Positions 47,108-53,977 of a stretch of DNA of 64,000 nt are shown one piece after another (the first letter of the stretch is position 1; the number at the start of each line of letters is the position of its first letter). The DNA lies in the NCBI GenBank assembly GCA_963845485.1, contig CAWJSI010000014.1, positions 310,001 to 374,000 of the forward strand, written 5' to 3'. Both the position numbers and the translations under genes were made by a program. The notes below the pieces were generated by a model. That model had not been told where the DNA came from. It saw nothing but the letters and a program-made list of their open reading frames with translations, and searched no databases. This DNA is from Bog-756 sp963845485. GTDB taxonomy: Bacteria > Actinomycetota > Acidimicrobiia > Acidimicrobiales > RAAP-2.

Positions 47108-47112
47108 AGATC

Positions 47113-47697
47113 ATGGACGACACAAAATCGCCCTCGATGCGCAAACGCCTGTTAGAGGCAACCTTTGAGGTGCTGAGTCGGGCTGGGCCGAGCAAGCTCT
47201 CGATGTCGGCAGTTGCCACTACTGCCGGAGTGTCCAGGGTGACCCTCTATCGCTGGTTCCCGTCGAAGGAGGACCTGCTAGAGGCCTTCGGCGTCTACGA
47301 GCAGGAGAAGTACGACGCCGGGATGGCAGAGGCGATCTATGGACTCGATGGCGACGCACGACTCAAGGCCGTCCTGCGGTTCATCGTGGAGTTCCAACAC
47401 AGTTACTCGTTGCGGCGCATGGTGGACGTCGAACCCGAGCACGTCGTGCACCAGATGACCCGGGTCATGCCCATCATGCGGGACCGGCTCCTCCCGCACT
47501 TCCCGGGCCCTGACGGCCGCGTCGTGGCGACGGTTGTGGCGCGGATCGCGCTGAGCCACGCCCTTATCCCCGATGACGACACCGAGCTGTTCTATGCCGA
47601 GCTTCGCCATGCCGCAGGTCTCAAGTCCAACCAGACCAACACTGGTCGTCGTCGGCACCGACCGAAGCGACCAACCCCATCGGAGATGGTCTCATGA
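47113..47697 (+). CDS. TetR family regulator
   Basis: A 194-residue regulator from ATG at 47113. The HTH is SKLSMSAVATTAGVSRVTLYRWFPSKEDLLEAF (split over residues 25-60). The ligand domain is helical. Its stop overlaps the ATG of the next gene by the ATGA arrangement. It probably controls both itself with the DUF4345-like gene and the divergent metal-hydrolase gene. Confidence 0.9.
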   Translation: MDDTKSPSMRKRLLEATFEVLSRAGPSKLSMSAVATTAGVSRVTLYRWFPSKEDLLEAFGVYEQEKYDAGMAEAIYGLDGDARLKAVLRFIVEFQHSYSLRRMVDVEPEHVVHQMTRVMPIMRDRLLPHFPGPDGRVVATVVARIALSHALIPDDDTELFYAELRHAAGLKSNQTNTGRRRHRPKRPTPSEMVS

Positions 47698-48155
47698 AGG
47701 CAACACGGCACCGCCCACTCACCCAAGGCTTCCTGGTGGCGAACTCGCTGTTCTGGCTCCCCTGGGGCCTCATCAACCTCATCAAACCGGAGTCGTGGTC
47801 TGGCGAGGTGATCCCGGGCATGGAGGTGTACGACCTGTCGAGCCCCGTCGCCCGTACCGAGGTCCGGGCTATGTACGGCGGCCTCCAGATGGCAATCGGG
47901 ACCGCCGCGCTCGTGGGAGCGACACGGGAGAAGCACCGGGATTCAGCGCTCGGCTTCTTCGTCCTTGCGTTGAGTGGCCTCTCCCTGTGCCGCCTGGGCG
48001 GCATGGTCGCAGAAGGAGAGACCTCCTTCCTGTCGTTTAATACCAAGATCGCGCCCGGCAAATACAACCAGGTCGGGCTGGCGATGTATGAGCTGCCGAA
48101 CATGGTGCTCGCCTGCATCCTGTTCCTGATGCGGCCGCGACATGAGCACAGATGA
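47694..48155 (+). CDS. DUF4345-like membrane protein
   Basis: A 153-residue protein with four hydrophobic helices (FLVANSLFWLPWGLINLI, ARTEVRAMYGGLQMAIGTAALVGA, ALGFFVLALSGLSLCRLGGMV and VGLAMYELPNMVLACILFLM). The RTEVRAMYGGLQMAIG segment is characteristic of the DUF4345 group. It is co-translated with the TetR gene. Function unknown. Confidence 0.82.
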   Translation: MKATRHRPLTQGFLVANSLFWLPWGLINLIKPESWSGEVIPGMEVYDLSSPVARTEVRAMYGGLQMAIGTAALVGATREKHRDSALGFFVLALSGLSLCRLGGMVAEGETSFLSFNTKIAPGKYNQVGLAMYELPNMVLACILFLMRPRHEHR

Positions 48156-48367
48156 AGCCAAGGCGTGTCCCGGGTGGGTGAGACAGTTCCGACCAACCGG
48201 AGGGAATCGCAGAGTGAAGACTCTTTCGGCCAGCGGGACCGCGTGGCCTTCGAGTTCGGCCCGGTCTGGGCTTGACTACAAAGGTGGAACTCTTTGCTCC
48301 ATACCGAGGTACGGTTGACGCGGCCTGAAGACGTGCCGCTGGCTATGGGGGTATTTGGGGGTATTGG

Positions 48368-49822
48368 ATGACGCACTCTTTACTCAGGGCACGCCGAGTC
48401 GCCCTGACCGTATTGGCTATGACACTTGGAATAATGGGTGCGGGATTGGTCGGTCAGATTTCGATCGTGTCGGCGCCAGCCTCTGCGGAGACCTCGGCCC
48501 AGGGCAACGCACCCAGTGGGGGACAACCAGCTCAGCTCAGCGGCCCCATCGAGCCCGCTGACGCCGCGTATCTCATCGCCGGAGCCTGGGGGCCCTCCCT
48601 CAAGTCCGCTGGTTATGAGCAGCACGAATATTTCGCGTCGGGGACGGCGAACTCCTACCAGGCGACCGGACCCGAGAACAACGCGGGAAGGTGGAAGGTC
48701 GCTCCCGCTACCAGCGCGCCCTATCGCACTCGAATCGTGGTGCGCATGCCAACAAATCCATCGCGGTTCAACGGGACAGTGGTCGTGGAGTGGCTAAACG
48801 TCAGCGGAGGCGGGGATGGCGCTGTCGACTCGGTGTACTTGTCACCAGAGTTGGAACGAGCGGGGTTTGCCTGGGTAGGCATCTCCGCGCAGCAGGTGGG
48901 AATCGACAACCTGCGCCAACAGGATCCGGTGCGCTATGGCTCGCTGATGGATCCGGGGGACCAGTACTCCTACAGCATCTACACCCAGGCCGCCCGAGCC
49001 CTGCTCGTCGGTGGCCACGCCAACCCCCTGGCCCCCCTACACCCCAAGCGGCTGTTGGCGGTGGGTGAGTCCCAGTCGGCGCTCTACCTGACCACCTACA
49101 TCGACGCCATTCAGCCCCTCTACCATGTGTTCGACGGCTTCTTAGTGCACAGTAGGGCCGGGGGAGCAGTGGGGATCCCCGGTGCATCACCGAGCGGCAG
49201 CTTCGGCGGCGCCGTCCACATCCGCACCGACATCGGCGTCCCGGTGCTCATGATGATCACCGAAACAGATGAGACGTTCGGTGGGTACTACCAGGCTCGT
49301 CAGCCCGATACTCGCTTCATCAGGCTGTGGGACGTCGCCGGCGCCTCTCACGCAGACTCCTACATCGTCCCGCCTGGGGAACTCAAATCCCTTGGCTGCA
49401 CTTCGGTCGACGAAGCACCAAGTCATTTCATCTTTGAAGGCGCCCTCTCCGCCATCAATACCTGGATGGTCACCGGTTCGCCGCCGACGCCGGCGCCTCG
49501 TATGAAGATCCACGTTGTTGACGGCACGCCTACGGTGCGGACCAACACCAGCGGAACGGCGATCTCTGGCATCCAGGGTCCCTGGGAACAGGTGCCGATT
49601 GCGGCCTATTCGAACACCACGCCCCCTGGATCGGCCGGATTCTGCGATCTGTTCGGGTCGACTCGTCCCTTCAGCCGAGCGCAGCTCAAATCTCTGTATG
49701 GGACCGAGTCGTCTTACCTGAAGGCATACACGACGGCGACGGACGAGGACATCAAGGCGGGCTACATCCCCCCGGCCGACAAGGCTCACGTGCTCGCCTT
49801 TGCCAAACAGGTGCGCTTCTAG
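48368..49822 (+). CDS. Secreted alpha/beta hydrolase domain protein
   Basis: A 484-residue protein with a signal peptide (RARRVALTVLAMTLGIMGAG, then SAPASAET as likely cleavage region). The nucleophile lies in LLAVGESQSALYLTTY (GESQS elbow, around residue 235). Asp and His candidates are in MITETDETF and GASHADSY. It belongs to the family annotated as alpha/beta hydrolase domain-containing (PF20091-like). It is exported, so it probably acts on an extracellular ester or amide. It stands alone. Confidence 0.87.
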   Translation: MTHSLLRARRVALTVLAMTLGIMGAGLVGQISIVSAPASAETSAQGNAPSGGQPAQLSGPIEPADAAYLIAGAWGPSLKSAGYEQHEYFASGTANSYQATGPENNAGRWKVAPATSAPYRTRIVVRMPTNPSRFNGTVVVEWLNVSGGGDGAVDSVYLSPELERAGFAWVGISAQQVGIDNLRQQDPVRYGSLMDPGDQYSYSIYTQAARALLVGGHANPLAPLHPKRLLAVGESQSALYLTTYIDAIQPLYHVFDGFLVHSRAGGAVGIPGASPSGSFGGAVHIRTDIGVPVLMMITETDETFGGYYQARQPDTRFIRLWDVAGASHADSYIVPPGELKSLGCTSVDEAPSHFIFEGALSAINTWMVTGSPPTPAPRMKIHVVDGTPTVRTNTSGTAISGIQGPWEQVPIAAYSNTTPPGSAGFCDLFGSTRPFSRAQLKSLYGTESSYLKAYTTATDEDIKAGYIPPADKAHVLAFAKQVRF

Positions 49823-49973
49823 AGGCTGGGCATTGATCGCAGGCCATAAGGATTTCCCTCGCCTGCTGACACTGACACTGCCCCCGAACGCCGCCGGCTG
49901 CTCAGGAGCCACGGCACCTCGGGTTGGCGGCGGACACCCATGCCCCATAGCAGTCAGTGGTGGGCGATCGCAG

Positions 49974-50430
49974 TCACGGTTGGGAAGTCGAGTTCGCTCC
50001 CTCGCTGCCGAATTGGCTGCTCGCGGTCCTGTACGCCAGTTCTAATCGGCTCTGGGCCACCCGTGCGTTCACCTGCGTTCGTAGGTCGTTGCCAACGCGA
50101 GCAACACGCCAGCTGACGAGTTCCTCGGCTACCCCGGACCGCCCAGCGAGCCCTGGAGAGCTCATGAAGTCGCGGGTGGGATCGGGGATCGGTCAGCTCG
50201 TCAGTCAGCGCATCAAGGCCAGGCTGTGGAGCCGGGTCGATGAACTGCGGATCCGTCCACGTCTGCTCGTACCAGCCCACCAGGTCTTCGAGTTCTACTC
50301 CACGTCGAGCGTCATGGGCCCACTCGGGCAGTTTGCGCACGGCGAACTGCCACGCGGACAGCGCGTTCCGCGATTCCTGATCCAGGGCTTCCTCGGACGC
50401 GCTTTCGTCGGCTACCCGTTCTACGACCAT
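49974..50430 (-). pseudogene. Hypothetical protein, probable frameshift
   Basis: The first frame from ATG at 50430 reads VVERVADESASEEALDQESR and continues to DPRSHPRLHELSR, then degenerates into Arg/Gly-rich sequence. A frame one base on gives the better continuation, GVAEELVSWRVARVGNDLR to a stop at 49974. One extra base near 50150 explains this. No family is recognised. An opposite-strand frame covers the same region but lacks a ribosome site. It follows the small acidic protein gene at 50463. Confidence 0.5.
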
Positions 50431-50462
50431 CGCACTTCACCTTCCCCGCATGTAGCTCAGAC

Positions 50463-50672
50463 TCAGACTTGACCGAACCATTCTTCGACCTCGATGGGCT
50501 CGACCCGGTCGTCATCGCGGCCAGTGGCTACATCGGCGGGATCATTCACCGGGAACTCCTGTTCGAGCAGGTCGGCTAACGGCCGGTCGTCTGGGTGCTC
50601 GTGGCCGAAGCGCACATCGGGCGCTGGCGGCAGGGACTGCTCTTGGAGATCCTCGACGGGGACTTCGTGCAT
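50463..50672 (-). CDS. Small acidic protein
   Basis: 69 residues from ATG at 50672, preceded by AAGGAGGAGCC, a strong ribosome site. The sequence is rich in Glu, Asp and Pro (HEHPDDRPLADLLEQEFPVN, VEPIEVEEWFGQV) and is probably disordered or a binding peptide. A longer frame to 50888 lacks support. It is 32 bases upstream of the next minus-strand gene. No family is recognised. Confidence 0.65.
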   Translation of the reverse strand: MHEVPVEDLQEQSLPPAPDVRFGHEHPDDRPLADLLEQEFPVNDPADVATGRDDDRVEPIEVEEWFGQV

Positions 50673-51047
50673 GGCTCCTCCTTCCTGATGCCGTTCAGGG
50701 CTTCCCGATGCGACGCGGCCTCTCGACCCGCCGCCATCGGTGGATGCAGTGGTTATTGCGCTCCAACGGTGTTGCGGGGCTCCGCCCGGCATAGGGAACA
50801 GCCGAGCGGAGCCCCGTCCCAATTTCGGTGGCGTGGCGCAATTCTCGGTGGCGTGGCGCTGACCGCGGTATTTGGGTACTCGCCCCAAGGTCGTGTGGCA
50901 CCCTACTGGCGCCGTTTATGTGGGTCATCCACGGTGCCAGCGGCTCCACCGAGCATCCATGCGTGGTCAAGGCTCTGTTCGTGCAGGAAGTCACCACCCC
51001 CTTTGTCGTCGGGAGACTGCTAGGTACTGGTTTTGTGTTGATCTGCC
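50673..51047. other. Intergenic stretch with hairpin and tandem repeat
   Basis: 375 bases holding a ten-base-pair hairpin (50776-50785 with 50806-50815) and a near-perfect 20-base tandem duplication (AATT.CGGTGGCGTGGCGC) at 50821-50859. No protein gene is seen. Confidence 0.5.
50776..50815 (-). terminator. Terminator-like hairpin after the Hsp20 operon
   Basis: GGGGCTCCGC and GCGGAGCCCC pair perfectly around a loop that itself contains GGC/GCC. It lies downstream of the minus-strand Hsp20/hypothetical pair. Confidence 0.5.
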
Positions 51048-51338
51048 TCAGACGCAACCTGCTTCTGACCGCTCCGGAGGCGATCGGGCCACCCGGGGTC
51101 GGGGGATGGCCCGAAGCCAGGCACGCCAACGCTGGTGGTTTCGGGCCGTCGGCCATGCCCGCAACCGGGGATGTCGCCCCTCCGCCGTGGCCACCAGGGT
51201 GCGATCCGGTGGCCGCGGTGGCTCAGCCTCCCAAGCGGCGATCACCTCGGCGAAGGCCAGGTCGAGTAGCTCCGGATCGGCCAGCACGACGGCGAGGAAC
51301 TCGTCTCGCAACGTTCTGTCGGAACTCTGGGTGATCAT
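51048..51338 (-). CDS. Hypothetical protein downstream of Hsp20
   Basis: 96 residues from ATG at 51338, six bases after the Hsp20 stop. The N-terminal half is helical and acidic (TLRDEFLAVVLADPELLDLAFAEV). The C-terminal half is Arg/Pro/Trp-rich (RAWPTARNHQRWRAWLRA). The operon position suggests a stress-linked role. No family is recognised and the C-terminus looks low-complexity. Confidence 0.55.
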   Translation of the reverse strand: MITQSSDRTLRDEFLAVVLADPELLDLAFAEVIAAWEAEPPRPPDRTLVATAEGRHPRLRAWPTARNHQRWRAWLRAIPRPRVARSPPERSEAGCV

Positions 51339-51344
51339 GGCCGG

Positions 51345-51821
51345 TCACACCGCGACTGACTGGCGATCCTCTGCGGTGGCCGAGATCACCTGGGAGTCCC
51401 CAGCGGGCGACACGGCTGGCTGCTCGTCGGTGGCCACGGTGATCTTTCGAGGCTTGGCCTGCTCGGCCACCGGGATCGTCAGCCGGAGCACCCCGCTGTT
51501 ATAGGCGGCGGTGATCCCTCCGGTGTCGAGTGCGTCGCCCAGGATGACCTGTCGGCTGAACACGCCCTTTGGGCGCTCCGAGGCCACCAACTCGACTTCG
51601 GGCCCGGTTGCCGTCCGACGCTCGGCCCGGACGGTCAGCACGTTTCGTTCGACATCGAGATCGATGCTGGCCGGGTCGATTCCCGGCAGGTCGAATTCGA
51701 CGACGAACTGGTTGCCGTCACGCCAAGCATCCATGGGCATGGCCGCCGGACGGGCAGCGGTTCCGAAGACCTGCTCGGTCAACCGGTCGAACTGACGGAA
51801 TGGATCGGAACGAACAAGCAT
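51345..51821 (-). CDS. Hsp20/alpha-crystallin small heat-shock protein
   Basis: A 158-residue small chaperone. The alpha-crystallin domain runs from MDAWRDGNQFVVEFDLPGID to GVLRLTIPVAEQAKPRKITV, with the LRLTIPV strand and a polar tail. It holds unfolding proteins under stress. It is divergent from a MerR-type regulator across 82 bases, an arrangement typical of heat-shock repressor control. CACCTCCTGG precedes it in reverse (GGAGGTGC before the ATG), a good ribosome site. Confidence 0.93.
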   Translation of the reverse strand: MLVRSDPFRQFDRLTEQVFGTAARPAAMPMDAWRDGNQFVVEFDLPGIDPASIDLDVERNVLTVRAERRTATGPEVELVASERPKGVFSRQVILGDALDTGGITAAYNSGVLRLTIPVAEQAKPRKITVATDEQPAVSPAGDSQVISATAEDRQSVAV

Positions 51822-51903
51822 GATGCACCTCCTGGTTCCGGCCCGAGGCGTCCTTTCCGCGCCCCAGGATCTCTGGTAGTTGCTACAGATTTGTTATACC
51901 GTG

Positions 51904-52308
51904 ATGACCATGTCCGATGCAAGTGGGTATTCCGAATTTCCAACGGATCGATCGACGGTGCAGGCTGACCATCCCGGTCCAAATCAGGGCCTCTACGGAA
52001 TTTCCGTGGCCGCGGAACTGGTGGGGAGCGCTCCTCAGAACCTCCGGCTCTACGAGACCCGGGGTCTGATCAATCCGGCCCGCAGCCAAGGTGGCACCCG
52101 TCGCTACAGCGACGACGACCTCGTCCGCCTCCGGGAGATCGGCCGGCTTCTCGACAACGGCCTCAATCTGGCCGGCATCGCTGCCGTCTTGGCCCTCCAA
52201 GCCCAAAACCAATCCCTGCAGACCGAGCTCGATCAGACACGCCAACGGGGATCCGGGTCGGGCCGGCGCCGAATCGATGGGGGCAGGCGCACCCCAGGGC
52301 CCACCTAA
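51904..52308 (+). CDS. MerR-family regulator (HspR-like)
   Basis: 134 residues from ATG at 51904. The winged HTH is YGISVAAELVGSAPQNLRLYETRGLINPARSQGGTRRYSDDD (in two parts around residues 35-75), with LRLYETRGLI typical of MerR and HspR. A short coiled coil (LALQAQNQSLQTELDQTRQ) and a basic tail follow. No effector domain is present. Divergent location from Hsp20 suggests an HspR-like repressor; the strict HAIR sequence is not obvious. An earlier in-frame start at 51880 is possible. Confidence 0.88.
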   Translation: MTMSDASGYSEFPTDRSTVQADHPGPNQGLYGISVAAELVGSAPQNLRLYETRGLINPARSQGGTRRYSDDDLVRLREIGRLLDNGLNLAGIAAVLALQAQNQSLQTELDQTRQRGSGSGRRRIDGGRRTPGPT

Positions 52309-52454
52309 GCGATTGCCATCCTTTGAGACGCGTCCGGGGGCATTGACGACGTGGTGACGGTGCAGCAGGGGAGTGGTTCGCATGGGCCTACGAAATCGCA
52401 GCGTTACTCGGAACTTGGGGTTCCTGCTCGGTGCCGCGATTCGCATCCGCTTAT

Positions 52455-52494
52455 AGGACATGGGGTAACTGCATCCTGAGCGACCTGAGGATCG
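52455..52494 (+). repeat. Dispersed repeat copy F
   Basis: GGACATGGGGTAACTGCATC followed by CTGAGCGACCTGAGGATCG matches the common core, closest to copies B and C. It lies 147 bases after the MerR gene. Confidence 0.65.
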
Positions 52495-52578
52495 CTCCCA
52501 TCGGTGTCTCCGTGTTGGCCGCCTGGTCGTGGCCGGGAGCGCTGGGCCCTGTCGGTGGGATCGGCCTACAGTCAGAAC

Positions 52579-52758
52579 ATGACGGAGTCCGGCACCGATC
52601 CCTACAGCCCCGCCGGAACCGTCGAGAACTTCGGCAAATTCTCCCGCGGTCTGAGCAGACGCAGTTGGGGCAAGCTGGTCGTCTGGACGGTGCTCGCCTT
52701 GTTCGTGGCGGTCCCCGCGGTGTCGTATCTGGTCGTAGTGCTCGTCAGCCACCACTGA
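52579..52758 (+). CDS. Small single-helix membrane protein
   Basis: 59 residues from ATG at 52579. An acidic/polar N-terminus (TESGTDPYSPAGTVENFGKF) precedes a basic stretch and one membrane helix (WGKLVVWTVLALFVAVPAVSYLVVVLV). No family is recognised and there is no clear ribosome site. GC-rich codons fit the core genome. Confidence 0.55.
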   Translation: MTESGTDPYSPAGTVENFGKFSRGLSRRSWGKLVVWTVLALFVAVPAVSYLVVVLVSHH

Positions 52759-52810
52759 GGCGTGCTGCAGGACCGGAATTGACCCAGTGGCTATCTGACG
52801 AGCCGGACGC

Positions 52811-53545
52811 TCAGGCGGGTCGGAGAACGACGATAGGAGCAGACCGCTCACCAGCCTTGGTGACGGGCCCGAACGGGTCAACCTGCGTGCGCAGGAACAT
52901 CAGTGCGGCAGATACACGGCGGTCGGCGAAGGCTGAGTTGAAAGGTCCCAACTTGAGGAAGATCGCCGTGATCCCCTTCTCGATTGATTTAACGGAGATG
53001 TGAAGCTCATCGGCGATGGCTCGGTTGGACAGCCCGCGAGCCAGTTGCTCCAGGACGTCGACCTCACGGGGCGTGAGATCCCCGATCCCGGCCGTATCGC
53101 CTCGTCGGATGAGAGAGTCGACCACGCTCGGGTCGAGGACGACCTGTCCGGAGTTCAGCTGTCTGAGGGCATTGAGGACATCGTCGATCCCGGGGAGCTC
53201 TTCGTCGAGGAGAAAGGCAATGCCCGATGAGCCGCCTCGCAGCATCTCCACAGCGAACTCGTTGGTCCGATCCGAGATGACCATGATGCACACGTCCGGA
53301 TGTAGCTGCCTCAACCGACTGACGACAGCGACGATGGCGGAGGTGGTGACCACCTGCGACCGGATGCTGATGATCACTGCTCGGGGCACGAGCTGATCGA
53401 CCAGCACATCGAGCTCGTCGAAGTCTCGGGTGCGCCCTACGACTTCGACATCGGGAACTCCCGAGAGCAGCGAGGCCAGTCCGTCGCCGATGAGAAAACT
53501 GTCCGAGGCGAGTACCACGCTGATCGGATCTTGATCTGAGGACAT
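52811..53545 (-). CDS. NarL/LuxR-type response regulator with atypical receiver
   Basis: 244 residues from ATG at 53545, preceded by GGAAGGAG. The receiver-like domain (PISVVLASDSFLIGDGLASLL) has Ser where the phosphoacceptor Asp would be (VPRAVIISIRSQ) and lacks the paired N-terminal acidic residues. The C-terminal HTH is intact (LTPREVDVLEQLARGLSNRA, then HISVKSIEKGITAIFLKL). It is probably controlled by a signal other than phosphorylation. It is divergent from the large TIG protein and may regulate it. Confidence 0.85.
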   Translation of the reverse strand: MSSDQDPISVVLASDSFLIGDGLASLLSGVPDVEVVGRTRDFDELDVLVDQLVPRAVIISIRSQVVTTSAIVAVVSRLRQLHPDVCIMVISDRTNEFAVEMLRGGSSGIAFLLDEELPGIDDVLNALRQLNSGQVVLDPSVVDSLIRRGDTAGIGDLTPREVDVLEQLARGLSNRAIADELHISVKSIEKGITAIFLKLGPFNSAFADRRVSAALMFLRTQVDPFGPVTKAGERSAPIVVLRPA

Positions 53546-53977
53546 CTGTCGGCTCCTTCCGCGAGAGCAAAAGCAGATCTCAGAGATGACCGATTGCAAC
53601 AGGGGCAGGAGCCGGGGCTACCGCCGGGCAGGTCAAAGGTCTTCCTGACAGCCTAGATGTCGGACCGGGAGTCACGGGGATGTGGCACGGCTGCAGGTGG
53701 GTGCTAGGCACGGACCGGCCACCTGCCCCCTGGGCAATTAGGACCTACCCCCCTCTTTCCGACCGCCGACGCCACCGGTCACTGTCGATGGGCGATCCGA
53801 GCGAACCGGCCGGATGTCGTCTTCGTCACCTCTGTTGGGAGCCGCGAAAGGGTCCGAACCGCACCGTTCGTGACGCAGGTCCCCCACGTTCTTTAGGGCC
53901 CGCCCCCATGCAGCTTCCCCAGCATCGTTCCGATATCGGTGTTGCGTACTCATTGACCCAAACGCAAGGAGACACCA
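53546..53977. other. Divergent leader region
   Basis: 432 bases between the response regulator and the TIG-protein start. The 3' part has a purine ribosome site (AAGGAGACACCA). I looked for a cyclic-di-GMP riboswitch and could not align one. No gene is seen; promoters for both sides are expected here. Confidence 0.4.

Noticed and set aside
49957..50472. Plus-strand frame of 171 codons
   Set aside because: No ribosome site; the minus-strand frames follow a gene with a strong ribosome site and read more like protein after frame repair.
53546..53977. Cyclic-di-GMP riboswitch before the TIG gene
   Set aside because: The conserved helices and tetraloop could not be aligned; only loose similarity of short segments.
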